From NCBI RefSeq assembly GCF_009002475.1, contig NZ_AP019860.1, forward strand, positions 6,586,501-6,650,500: a stretch of DNA of 64,000 nucleotides, given 5' to 3'. The notes under the pieces are model-generated. The model searched no databases. It was not told the DNA's origin and saw nothing but the letters and a program-made list of their open reading frames with translations. Source of the DNA: Candidatus Uabimicrobium amorphum. GTDB taxonomy: Bacteria > Planctomycetota > Uabimicrobiia > Uabimicrobiales > Uabimicrobiaceae. Made by a program: the position numbers and the translations under genes. This document shows, piece by piece, positions 35,887-45,423 of the stretch. Each line of letters starts with the position of its first letter. The stretch's first letter is position 1.

Positions 35887-37782
35887 ATGCAAAAATATCG
35901 AAAACAAGAACGTATAAACAAACAACAACAAACTGCTCCCAAACCAACACAGGACACTCCTTCTGTAAATGTGATTCAGAAGGCAAGTATTGACCAGTCA
36001 TCAATGAACTATCAGGATGTTATGCAGTTACAAAATACGGTTGGCAATCGGGCAGTTGTGCAATTATTTAACGATGGTTCGAGTTCTCAAGCACCGGTCG
36101 ATAATGTCATACAACGACTAGTACAAACAACAACGAGTAATCTCAATCGCAACACACCTATCCAAAAAAAAGACGGATTACCAGGAGAACTTCAAAACGG
36201 TTTAGAACAGCTATCGGGAATGAATCTCTCTGATGTAAAAGTCCACTACAACTCACCAAAACCGAAATCGGTAGGGGCTCTTGCGTATGCCCAAGGCACT
36301 GATATTTTTGTTGGACGTGGACAAGAAAAACATTTGCCTCACGAAGGGTGGCATACCGTACAACAAAAGCAAGGACGCGTCAAACCCACTATGCAGTTGA
36401 AGAATGGTGTGGCAGTGAACGATAACGCTGGACTCGAAAGAGAAGCCGATGTAATGGGACAGAAGGCAGTCAATTTGGGACAAAAGATGGCTTCATCTTC
36501 CGATAATGCCGTGCAACGAGTTGCTCAGTCAAATGTGATCCAGCGTGTAGATGAAGTGACTACAAATAGCCAGGCTAGTGAATCGGTTGGTCCAACCAAA
36601 GATGAAAAAGAAAAGCAAATAGAAGAATATGCTACTTTATATCAAAAAATAGCAGACCAATTACATTCGCGATTCAAAAAAGCCGTTACTGTACTCGCCG
36701 ATAAGACCTTTGGATTTGCGAATGTTCCGCCGGTAAAAGGTTTAGAGAAGATAAAAACCAAAACGCTATTAAAGTTAGGTGAACTTGAGGCAAAGAATAA
36801 GGCTTATGTATTTGATGCCAACAAATTAATTGATAAGGTCAAGGATATTTTACGCGGGAGAATCATTTACGAAGATTTTAATGATCTAACGCAAGGTTTT
36901 AAAGAAGCTCTCAAGTATTTTAAAAAGCACGATATTCCCATGATAAAAATCGAAACTAATTTCGGCAATGTAAAACGGGGTTACAAAGATGCGAAAATAG
37001 TTGCCGATTTGATCATTCCTGAGCAGATTGTAAAACCATTGCAGGAAGAGGCTAGCAAGAACGATAGTACAATATCTATTCCAAGTGTTATACATGCCGA
37101 AATTCAATTCGACCTTAAAATGGCTATTGTAACAAAAGAAGGAGAGCTTCCTAAAGCTCCGACGGGTGATGACGATGAATTGCCTGGAAGCATTTATATC
37201 GAAGAGTTCAACGCAAAAGATTTAACAGATAAAGTAAGTTCGAGTACATTTGGAATAGAAGATGGTAGAACTGTACCAATTTTTAAGACCAAACTTTTTA
37301 TTGATAGGTTTAAAGAGTATTTGCTGAAACAGAATAAATCGATTGATGAGATAAGAAAGAAAAATAAAAAGTTAACAAATGACCAAAAAAGAAGAGAGAA
37401 TTTGAACTTTTTAGCTCTAAAAAATATATCAGAGATTAAACTAATAAATAACGTTCATATTCTTTCGCATGAGCTTTTTGACTTATCGAAAGGTGATAAA
37501 AAAGTTAAGAATCCATATCGGGATTTATTAGATAAAGTAAGAAAAGATTACAGAGCTTTTTACGAGTTAGTTCAGAGAAGTCATGGATGGACAAAAAAGA
37601 AGGGCGAGTACTTTGGACATTTTGTCGAGATCCAAAGTAAAATAAATGATGAACAACTCAAAAAAGTTAAAACGCAAAGTCAAGGTAGCTCAGATGATAA
37701 TCCTAATGAACTTCCTAAGGGATTGGATGTGTCTTTTGAGAACAGAAACGTAATGGGAAACAAAGATGAGATAACTAAATAA
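35887..37782 (+). CDS. eCIS-associated DUF4157 effector with RelA/SpoT-like C-terminal domain
   Basis: 631 residues from ATG 35887 (AAGG eight bases upstream). The N-terminus has the QNTVGNRAVVQL motif common in cargo of extracellular contractile injection systems. The DUF4157 domain (about 95-200) shows LPGELQNGLEQLSGMNLSDV, HYNSPKP, the metal-binding LPHEGWHTVQQKQGRVKPT and LEREADVMGQKA. Residues about 240-430 contain DKVKDILRGRII, GYKDAKIVADLII and HAEIQFDLKM, matching the order VxDxxGxRI / GYrs / EIQ of RelA/SpoT-type nucleotidyltransferases. It may thus pyrophosphorylate a nucleotide or tRNA in a target cell. The rest (430-631) is charged and unassigned. No sheath, tube or immunity gene lies within the window. 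Confidence 0.85.
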   Translation: MQKYRKQERINKQQQTAPKPTQDTPSVNVIQKASIDQSSMNYQDVMQLQNTVGNRAVVQLFNDGSSSQAPVDNVIQRLVQTTTSNLNRNTPIQKKDGLPGELQNGLEQLSGMNLSDVKVHYNSPKPKSVGALAYAQGTDIFVGRGQEKHLPHEGWHTVQQKQGRVKPTMQLKNGVAVNDNAGLEREADVMGQKAVNLGQKMASSSDNAVQRVAQSNVIQRVDEVTTNSQASESVGPTKDEKEKQIEEYATLYQKIADQLHSRFKKAVTVLADKTFGFANVPPVKGLEKIKTKTLLKLGELEAKNKAYVFDANKLIDKVKDILRGRIIYEDFNDLTQGFKEALKYFKKHDIPMIKIETNFGNVKRGYKDAKIVADLIIPEQIVKPLQEEASKNDSTISIPSVIHAEIQFDLKMAIVTKEGELPKAPTGDDDELPGSIYIEEFNAKDLTDKVSSSTFGIEDGRTVPIFKTKLFIDRFKEYLLKQNKSIDEIRKKNKKLTNDQKRRENLNFLALKNISEIKLINNVHILSHELFDLSKGDKKVKNPYRDLLDKVRKDYRAFYELVQRSHGWTKKKGEYFGHFVEIQSKINDEQLKKVKTQSQGSSDDNPNELPKGLDVSFENRNVMGNKDEITK

Positions 37783-37813
37783 ATACTCCTGTGAAAAGTA
37801 ATTGAGACAAAAG

Positions 37814-37862
37814 AGAACGGCCCTAAAAAAAGGACCGTTTTCTAGAATTTATTCTATTTTTT
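37814..37862. terminator. bidirectional terminator after the effector gene
   Basis: AACGGCCCT, A-rich loop, AGGACCGTT forms a stem with one mismatch, followed on the plus strand by a U-rich tract ending in TATTTTTT. On the minus strand, which serves the S9 peptidase gene, the hairpin is followed by CTCTTTTG. Confidence 0.65.
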
Positions 37863-40272
37863 ACCTTTTACCTACGTGTTTTTCTAACCAGCTATCTTGT
37901 TCCCATAACATATGCAACACCGATTCTCTTGCTCGGTAGCCATGACTTTCTTTTGGAAGCATGACCAGTCTAACTGTGGCGCCAAGTCCTTTGAGAGCAT
38001 TGAAGTATCGTTCGCTTTGCATCGGATAGGTTCCAGAGTTGTTGTCGGCTTCGCCGTGGATCAAAAGGAGTGGTGTTTTCATTTTATCCGCATGCATAAA
38101 TGGCGACATCTGGTAGTAAATTTGTGGGGCTTCCCAGTAGCTGCGTTCTTCTGCTTGGAAACCAAAAGGCGTTAGTGTTCTGTTGTACGCACCGCTTCTT
38201 GCGATACCTGCGGCAAAAAGATTGGAATGGCTGAGAAGATTGGCGGTCATAAACGCGCCGTAGGAATGTCCTCCTACTGCCACTCGTGTTCGATCTATGT
38301 AGCCTAGTGTATCCACAGCATCAATAGCCGCTTTGGCGTTGGCGACGAGCTGTTTCACAAAGCTGTCATTTGGCTGGTTGTCTTTTTCTCCGATGATGGG
38401 AAACGCCGTACGGTCGAGAACAACATAGCCGCGCGTCACCCAGAAAATAGGAGATGAGTAGCGTGGATAAACGAATTGATGGTGGGAAGAAGTGACCTGA
38501 CTGGCACTTTTTTTATCTTTAAATTCCCGCGGATAAGCCCATAACAACATGGGATATTTTTTACCTTTTTCGTAGCCGATGGGCAGGTAAAGAACAGCGG
38601 ATAAATCTAGTCCATCGTCTCTTTGGTATTTGATCAATTCCTTGTGTACACTCATGATGCTTTTAAAAGGATTTTCAAAAAAAGTGATTTGTACAGGCTT
38701 CTTATCTTTTTCAAACATATTTCTCAAATAGTAATTGGGAAAGATAGATTTTGATTGTACAGAAGTTAGAAATATTCCTTTCTCGAGATCAACAGGAGTT
38801 TGTATCATTTCAAGTGCCGTTTTTCCACTTGCCCGCCATAGTCGTTCTGTTTTCCCTGTGGCAATAGAATATTCATCAATAAATGGTCTAATTCCTGTTG
38901 GGGAATAGCCATTTCCTTGGAGGAGAAGTTTTCCATCTTTGACGTATAATACGTTTTTATGGAATTTGTTTTTTGCGGTTACAAAATTACCCGGATCATT
39001 GTATCTGTCTTGGTAGTTTTTATCGAAAATTACTTTTGGCGTTGTATCTGTTGCCGATGGATCGACAATATAGGTTTTTTTATTGCGGGTGTTCCACCAA
39101 TAATCTGCGGCAATGGCCAATTTGTCGTTGCCCCAATACACAACATAAAAACGATTGATGGTTTTGAACAATTTTCGCGGTTCGCCGTCAGGCATGTCTT
39201 GTTCGTACACCTGGTCACGATATTTTACCTTGACCGCCGGATCACCTTCATCTAAAGCTTCTGCCCAGTAAAGAGTCGCCGGTTTGTCTAATCGCCATGA
39301 AACATTGCGCATACCTTTTCGTTCTGCCATAAATCCTTTTGGTAAATCTTCGATCAAGGGTACTTTCAGTATTGTCTTGATCAACTTGCCTTCTTTATCA
39401 TAAAGCTTTAGCGTAGAAGGGAATCTGTTGTATGTCACCAGATAAGAAAAGGGCTTTTCTATCGTACTCACCAGAACGTAGTCTCCAGAGGGGGAAAAGT
39501 AGATTCTTTTGTATAAATCCGCTTTTAGCCATAATTGTTTTCCACCATCTAAGTCCACTTTGTGCAGCTCGGCTTTTACTAAAGTCTGAAAATTTTCCTC
39601 ATCAATACGATCTTTTAAAAGATCCTGGTAGGTTCTATTTTGTGCCTTTTTGCCGGAGTTTACAGATATTCTTGGGCCAGCAGGCAGAGTAGATCTTTTG
39701 TCGATAATTGTTGCGCGGTTTTTTGGTAAAAATTTCACCAACAAAGAATTACTATCTGCAAACCACTGATAAGGCGTTCCCATATTGGCATTCAAGGTAT
39801 CTTCTGTGAGTTTTTTGGCGGTAGCACTCTTTATATCTACGCACCACAGTTCGACACCTTTTAAAGTGGTGTTGGTAAATACGAAAACTTTTTGATCTGG
39901 CGAAAAGCTAAAATGTGCCAAACGAAGATTGTCTGGGAGTCCTTTGATATTTATTTTTTCTTTGCTACCAACCATCACCATCGTGACATCTCTATAAAAT
40001 GTACTTCTACTTCCGATATTTGTGACAGGATTTATTCTCAGTCCTGCGAGACGCATCTCTTTCTCTGACAAAGTTGCTAAGCTCTTATACCTATTGCGAT
40101 AAAGAAAAACCATGTGTGTACCATCATCATTCATCACAACAGAAGGTGGTAGCTTTGCAGTGGCCAAATCCAAAATTTCTTTAGCCGGTTGTTGGTATTT
40201 TAAATGAGTTTGCGAATATATACTAAGCGGTGCAAACCATATAAGTAAGCACATCCACCAAATTTTGCACAT
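37861..40272 (-). CDS. secreted prolyl-oligopeptidase-family (S9) serine peptidase
   Basis: About 803 residues. Start at 40272, where AAAGGATG precedes the ATG and a signal peptide follows (MCKIWWMCLLIWFAPLSIYS); an upstream ATG at 40371 lacks both. The N-terminal two thirds is a seven-bladed propeller. The C-terminal alpha/beta hydrolase holds the triad: Ser in VAVGGHSYGAFM, Asp in LLIHGEADNN, His in PKESHGYRARES. The GGHSYGAF context and length resemble the glutamyl endopeptidase/S9D subgroup. It should cleave short peptides in the periplasm. Monocistronic. Confidence 0.93.
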   Translation of the reverse strand: MCKIWWMCLLIWFAPLSIYSQTHLKYQQPAKEILDLATAKLPPSVVMNDDGTHMVFLYRNRYKSLATLSEKEMRLAGLRINPVTNIGSRSTFYRDVTMVMVGSKEKINIKGLPDNLRLAHFSFSPDQKVFVFTNTTLKGVELWCVDIKSATAKKLTEDTLNANMGTPYQWFADSNSLLVKFLPKNRATIIDKRSTLPAGPRISVNSGKKAQNRTYQDLLKDRIDEENFQTLVKAELHKVDLDGGKQLWLKADLYKRIYFSPSGDYVLVSTIEKPFSYLVTYNRFPSTLKLYDKEGKLIKTILKVPLIEDLPKGFMAERKGMRNVSWRLDKPATLYWAEALDEGDPAVKVKYRDQVYEQDMPDGEPRKLFKTINRFYVVYWGNDKLAIAADYWWNTRNKKTYIVDPSATDTTPKVIFDKNYQDRYNDPGNFVTAKNKFHKNVLYVKDGKLLLQGNGYSPTGIRPFIDEYSIATGKTERLWRASGKTALEMIQTPVDLEKGIFLTSVQSKSIFPNYYLRNMFEKDKKPVQITFFENPFKSIMSVHKELIKYQRDDGLDLSAVLYLPIGYEKGKKYPMLLWAYPREFKDKKSASQVTSSHHQFVYPRYSSPIFWVTRGYVVLDRTAFPIIGEKDNQPNDSFVKQLVANAKAAIDAVDTLGYIDRTRVAVGGHSYGAFMTANLLSHSNLFAAGIARSGAYNRTLTPFGFQAEERSYWEAPQIYYQMSPFMHADKMKTPLLLIHGEADNNSGTYPMQSERYFNALKGLGATVRLVMLPKESHGYRARESVLHMLWEQDSWLEKHVGKR

Positions 40273-40526
40273 AACAACATCCTTTATTTTAATATTTTTG
40301 TGGTTATCATATAGGGGCGCGTCACGACACACCACTAACAAACAAGTTAAACTAACAAAAGACACCCCCACTTGTCTTTGTGAAAATGGTTATTTTTTCT
40401 TTTTTACAACAAGTTCTTTATAGCCACTTTTTGGGGCGTGCTCCTTAAAGTTTTACACATATGTAAATGTCAATTTGCAATCGTATTTGTAAATTAAAAA
40501 TATATGATTTCGTAGATGTAACTTTA

Positions 40527-43475
40527 TTAATTCCCTGAACCTGCTCCTCCCATTTCAATTACGGCATAGTAAAAATTGCGCTTACGTAAAATAAAATACC
40601 GCCGATCTATTCCAGAATTTTTCCCCGCCACAATTGGTGCGTATGTATATTGCGCATGGATTTTTATGAGATCTTTTTTTTGCCACTGCATCTCCATTTT
40701 TTCAATCACATCCACCTTATAAACCCCTGCCCATTCTCCTTCGTTGTTATAGTGATATGTAACAGCGCTTTTAATACTGTCATGTTGTTTTGCCACAAAA
40801 GTGCCGTTCATTTTGCGTGTCGCGTTAGCTATTTTGACTTTGATGGCACGTGTATAGTCGGATTCCAATTTTGCACTTGCTTGCCAATCTTTAATCGCCA
40901 TCTGGTACTTTTGCTGCCGTTCATAAACGTTTCCACGTCGAAAATAAGCATTTTTATGTTGTGGATCATAAATAATACACGTGCTATAGTCAGCGATTGC
41001 GAGCTCATGTTGTTCCTGATAATCATACATTCGTCCGCGCCAGTAATAGCTTTTAGCGTGTTGTGAATCGAGCGATATACTTTTATCAAAGTCTAATTTG
41101 GCTAGGTCGTCATTGTTCATATAAGTATATACTTTACCACGTATATAGTAATGATTGGCATTTTGCGGCTGTAGAGTAATACATTTGTTGATATCTTGTA
41201 GAGCTTGAGGATACTTTTTATCGCGCCTATATGACAACGATCTGCCCAAATAGGCTTCGGTGAAATTCGCATCGATGGAAATGGCTTTGGAGAAATCAGT
41301 AATGGCAAGTGGCCATTTTCGCATTTTATCGTAAACAGCCCCGCGATTATAATAACTAAGTGCAATGTTCGAATTTGTTGTCGTAGGTTTACTACTATAG
41401 AAATCGATGGACTTTTCTTGTTGTAACCAACGATCTTTATATGAATAACTACCCGCAAGGCGAATGGCATTATTGGCATCTTCCAACGCTTTCGCATATT
41501 GTTTTTGTTTCAAATAAATTTGTAAACGCAGTGTATAAGGATGTAAAAGCGAAGTTTTCATTTCAATAGCGCGATTTAAGTTTGCCAATACCTCTTCTTC
41601 TTTACCAAGATGAACATAGACCATCGCACGACAGGTATACGTCATCGCTGACGGTGGCAATTCCGCTAAATATTGTAGTGCTTGTTGATATTTATTTTGT
41701 TGCAGATATACCCTAATGCTATTTACATATGCAATGGTCATTTCTGGATCTAAAACAATGGCTTTTTTGTAATCGCGCAGCGCGACTTCATATTGTTTCC
41801 GAACAAAATAAACTAGGCCGCGACTATTGTATGCTGAGGCCGAATTTTGATCGCATCGAATTGCCGCATTAAAATTTTCAATTGCGAGGTGATATTTTTT
41901 TTGCCGATAGTAAAGATAAGCCAAACTATGATACCCTTGCGCTTTTTTAGGAGCCAACATAATCGATTTTTTATAATCTTTAGCGGCTTTTTGGTAATTG
42001 TTTATTTGAAAATAAATATATCCACGCCAATGCCAAAATTGCGCATTGTTTGCATCCATTTCGACGGCTCTATTTATATCGGATAATGCTTTTTTGTGCT
42101 CTCCCAATTCGGTATACACCAACGAACGATTCAAATACGCATAAGAACTATTGGGGGTTTGTTGTATGCGCTTCGAGAAATATTCAATACTCTTTTGGGA
42201 TTTCCCGATCTTCGAGGTGATATAACCTTTGATAAAGCTCCAATCTTGATTTTCTCCATACTCTTCAATATCAAGAAAAATCTCAGAAAACAACTCCGCA
42301 AACTTTTGGTCTTGCTGTAGACTACGATGCTCTTCTATCGCGTAACTTAATGCCTTCATTACTTTATTTAAAGCTAACCTTGTCTTTTGCTTTTCTTTTT
42401 CTTTTTGTAATGTGGCTTCCTGAGCTTCCTTACTTTTCGTGTCAGCCTCTACACGCTCTTTCTCGGCATAGCGCAGTGCATCAGTTGTAACCACAAGTGC
42501 TGTAATCAAAATGACAAAGATAAGTAACAAACTTCCACATATGATTTTGTGTTTGGCTATAAAATTGTTCACCACATCCCATGAGCTATATTTACGTGCA
42601 ATAATGGGCTTATTTTCTTTATAATTTCGTAATTCTTGGGCGAGTTGCGCAAAATTGTTATATCGTTTTTGCGGATTTTTCCGCAAGCACTTTAGGCAGA
42701 TTGCCTCAAGATATGGGGAAATATCCGGATTGAGTTGGCGCAAAGGAATGGGCGTACTATCGGTGACCTGTACAATGATATTCACATCAAGTGCCCCCTG
42801 ATATACGGTACGAAATGTCAATGCTTCGTACATCGATGCGCCGAGAGAATATATGTCACTGGCATAATCAGCGTTACCCAACACTTGCTCAGGGGCCATG
42901 TAATGTACTGTACCCAAAATCTGACCTGATCGAGATAGTTGTTGCGTCGCATCGCTAGTTTTCGCCAAACCAAAGTCCATAATTTTTACGATATTATCAT
43001 TTGTAATCATAATATTACCTGGTTTGATATCACGGTGCATTACGTTGTTTTGATGTGCAAAGTGTAAGGCCTCACATAACGGTATCATCAGATCTACCAA
43101 CTGCGATGGTGTAATACTACGCTCTTTGATTAAATTGCTAAGAGTAACTCCTTCGATGTACTCCATCGTAAAATGCGGTCGCGGTGTTCCACCACATTCG
43201 TAAAATCGAATAATATGCGGATGGTTTAGTTTGGCAATTATGGTCGCTTCGATAAAAAAGCGCTCAAGGTATTCTTTTTCGCGACTCATAATTATTTTAA
43301 GTGCCACCACGGACTTGAGCTTTGTATCATAAGCCTTGTAAACAATTCCCATTCCACCACGTCCGAGTTCTTGTAGTAAGTTGTATCGACCAAAGTTTAT
43401 GAGTGGCTGTTTGTTTGTACCCTGATTTTGCGACTTAGTGCTTGAAGGCAAAGATGTTCGATGATCATTTTCCAT
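40527..43475 (-). CDS. membrane Ser/Thr kinase with TPR array and extra C-terminal domain
   Basis: 982 residues, ATG with AGGG eight bases upstream. The kinase has LGRGGMGIVYKA, VALKII, HRDIKPGN, MDFGLAK and HYMAPEQ, all catalytic residues present. A transmembrane helix (IICGSLLLIFVILITALVV) is followed by a Glu/Lys-rich coil, the linker KVMKALSYAIEEHRSLQQ ... FAELFSEIFLDIEEYGENQD and about 13-14 TPRs. It differs from its paralogue at 27592 in ending with about 95 non-TPR residues (HDSIKSAVTYHYNNEGEWAG ... FYYAVIEMGGAGSGN), probably a small beta domain. Sensor kinase by architecture; ligand unknown. Confidence 0.94.
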   Translation of the reverse strand: MENDHRTSLPSSTKSQNQGTNKQPLINFGRYNLLQELGRGGMGIVYKAYDTKLKSVVALKIIMSREKEYLERFFIEATIIAKLNHPHIIRFYECGGTPRPHFTMEYIEGVTLSNLIKERSITPSQLVDLMIPLCEALHFAHQNNVMHRDIKPGNIMITNDNIVKIMDFGLAKTSDATQQLSRSGQILGTVHYMAPEQVLGNADYASDIYSLGASMYEALTFRTVYQGALDVNIIVQVTDSTPIPLRQLNPDISPYLEAICLKCLRKNPQKRYNNFAQLAQELRNYKENKPIIARKYSSWDVVNNFIAKHKIICGSLLLIFVILITALVVTTDALRYAEKERVEADTKSKEAQEATLQKEKEKQKTRLALNKVMKALSYAIEEHRSLQQDQKFAELFSEIFLDIEEYGENQDWSFIKGYITSKIGKSQKSIEYFSKRIQQTPNSSYAYLNRSLVYTELGEHKKALSDINRAVEMDANNAQFWHWRGYIYFQINNYQKAAKDYKKSIMLAPKKAQGYHSLAYLYYRQKKYHLAIENFNAAIRCDQNSASAYNSRGLVYFVRKQYEVALRDYKKAIVLDPEMTIAYVNSIRVYLQQNKYQQALQYLAELPPSAMTYTCRAMVYVHLGKEEEVLANLNRAIEMKTSLLHPYTLRLQIYLKQKQYAKALEDANNAIRLAGSYSYKDRWLQQEKSIDFYSSKPTTTNSNIALSYYNRGAVYDKMRKWPLAITDFSKAISIDANFTEAYLGRSLSYRRDKKYPQALQDINKCITLQPQNANHYYIRGKVYTYMNNDDLAKLDFDKSISLDSQHAKSYYWRGRMYDYQEQHELAIADYSTCIIYDPQHKNAYFRRGNVYERQQKYQMAIKDWQASAKLESDYTRAIKVKIANATRKMNGTFVAKQHDSIKSAVTYHYNNEGEWAGVYKVDVIEKMEMQWQKKDLIKIHAQYTYAPIVAGKNSGIDRRYFILRKRNFYYAVIEMGGAGSGN

Positions 43476-43701
43476 AAATTTTCCCTAAAATGATTGCTTA
43501 GACGCCATTTGCCTAATAACAATCATGCCAGTGCATAAATACACCGAAAAAACCAAATAGTTATCGACTTAAATAGTTTTTATGATTGTACTTTCGAATG
43601 ACTTTTGCCATTGTAAAATTTAGTAAAGTGTGCTGCCAGAAAAACTTTGTTATATTAGATAATAATTGGGGGGGAAACGTGACGAAAAAAGGAGAAAATC
43701 A

Positions 43702-44139
43702 ATGACTTTTGAACCAAGTCCAATGGAAAAAACACTTTTGCGAAGTATGGTTGTCATCGGAATTTTAGGGGCATGCTGTGCATTTATCTATTTTGGTTTT
43801 ATCACAGAACGTTCATCTATCCTGAAAACAGGTTGCTTAGTAATGGCAACGGTATACTTGTTGATCCTACCAAAGATGGTAACCGCTACTTTTTGTTTTG
43901 ATGACACTTTGAAGATTTTTATTTTAGTTGGGTGTGGATACATGACGTTTATTGGATGTGATGTGATTTCCCGAAATGATAGCGTGTGGGATTTGGCGAG
44001 ACTTCTAAAAACAAAGTTTGTTTACGATAACAAATATGGTGGGGTGGTTTTTATTTGTCTTGGCATCGTCTTGTTTTTGAGTGGCTTAAAAAAACTTCTT
44101 ATTGGTGTTCGTGATTTCGAAAATGGTGAAAATAATTAG
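43702..44139 (+). CDS. small membrane protein
   Basis: 145 residues from the ATG at 43702, which has AAGGAG eight bases upstream. Three or four membrane helices: LRSMVVIGILGACCAFIYFG, GCLVMATVYLLILPKMVTAT, FILVGCGYMTFIGCDVI and VVFICLGIVLFLSGL. No family recognised. Convergent with the propeller gene across a hairpin. Confidence 0.75.
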   Translation: MTFEPSPMEKTLLRSMVVIGILGACCAFIYFGFITERSSILKTGCLVMATVYLLILPKMVTATFCFDDTLKIFILVGCGYMTFIGCDVISRNDSVWDLARLLKTKFVYDNKYGGVVFICLGIVLFLSGLKKLLIGVRDFENGENN

Positions 44140-44186
44140 ATGAAGTTGTATTTTGCTAATTTGACGTACATACCTTAAAATATTTT

Positions 44187-44218
44187 GCTTTAGAAGCCCC
44201 GACCGCGACTTCTAAAGC
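44187..44218. terminator. bidirectional hairpin between convergent genes
   Basis: Perfect 10-bp stem GCTTTAGAAG / CTTCTAAAGC with a 12-base C-rich loop, centred between the stops at 44139 and 44255. No long U-tract. Confidence 0.5.
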
Positions 44219-44254
44219 TTTGCCATAGGTTTTATCCTAAATTTTCCTATCAGC

Positions 44255-45322
44255 TTACTTTGAAAATGTCATGTCATACAGAAACTCTGCATTCCAATCT
44301 ATGACAGTTGAAGTGCTTTTACCTTGGGAGCGCGCTAGAGTTATGTACGTGACATCGCTGTCATGGATCATTGCAAAGCAGTTACCACCAAATTCGATTT
44401 GACGAATGGGGCCAGACCAAACAGCTCTTAACTTTTGCGGGTTTTTTGGATCAACGAATACAGCGTATTCGTTGTGCACATTGTGAATCGCAAATACACC
44501 ATCTCCGAAAACCGCATCAGATGGAAATGAAAAGTATTCATCATTTCTCTCAGAAACAAAATAATTTTTTGGGTTTTGGGGATCTACTAACGTGAAGTTA
44601 TTACTCCAATAATTGAGAACTATGAAAAACCCACCGCCATATGCAATTCTAATGGGGCGACTTGCTCTCGCATCTGTAATAATGACAGGCTGTTTGTCTG
44701 GATTTTTCATGTCAACTAAAATGATTGTCCCTGGTTTGCCAGCCTTCTGATATCCTTGGGTGCTAATGCCTAAAAAGCCTCCGCCGTAAGCCATGCTATA
44801 CGAAGTTTCTACATCGGGTATGATTTTTTTTATGTTTGTCGGATTTTTTGCATCAACAAGGAGAACACCTTTTTCACCGTTTGATACGGCAAATACTCCA
44901 TCGCCAATATGAGCTCCTACTGAAGTATTTTTCAGTGGTATAGATGTTGCTTTATAGGGAGCTTTAGATTCGATGAAAACAAGGTTCTTATTCGGAAAAT
45001 TGTTTACAACAAAATAACCACCACCAAAGGTAATAGAGCTTGGCTTTGACAAGTGTTTATTTTGGATAGGTATAATATCTTTGGTGTTATTGGGATCAAT
45101 TGCTAAAAGACCATTTTGGCTAATCACAATAAAAATACCGTCACCATAAGCTATGTACGTGGGTGATTCTATACTTTCATGGGAAATAGTGGTGGGATTA
45201 CTTGGGTCTTTTAAATCAAGGAAAGTGATATTGTCACTTTGGTGGTTCACTGTAGCGAATATGGTATGCTCGTCGCAATATATAAAACTCATTGCGACCA
45301 ATAAAAAAATAATAATCTTCAT
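44255..45322 (-). CDS. secreted beta-propeller protein
   Basis: 355 residues, AGAGGA upstream of ATG, signal peptide MKIIIFLLVAMSFIYCDE; the Cys at the end of the hydrophobic stretch might also be a lipobox. About seven repeats carry the pattern YGDGIFxVxxQ...LxxxDPxNP (for example IAYGDGIFIVISQNG, FGGGYFVVNNFP, AYGGGFFIVLNY, FGDGVFAIHN). These form a propeller of the LVIVD-like kind. No catalytic residues seen. Likely a periplasmic or surface binding protein. Confidence 0.75.
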   Translation of the reverse strand: MKIIIFLLVAMSFIYCDEHTIFATVNHQSDNITFLDLKDPSNPTTISHESIESPTYIAYGDGIFIVISQNGLLAIDPNNTKDIIPIQNKHLSKPSSITFGGGYFVVNNFPNKNLVFIESKAPYKATSIPLKNTSVGAHIGDGVFAVSNGEKGVLLVDAKNPTNIKKIIPDVETSYSMAYGGGFLGISTQGYQKAGKPGTIILVDMKNPDKQPVIITDARASRPIRIAYGGGFFIVLNYWSNNFTLVDPQNPKNYFVSERNDEYFSFPSDAVFGDGVFAIHNVHNEYAVFVDPKNPQKLRAVWSGPIRQIEFGGNCFAMIHDSDVTYITLARSQGKSTSTVIDWNAEFLYDMTFSK

Positions 45323-45423
45323 GTTTATCCTCTTAACAAATCGTATTTAATTTACATCTATTTTAAATAGAAAATACGATTTAGACCAGGATTTTTTGTG
45401 ATGGTTACTCATTTATAAGTAAC

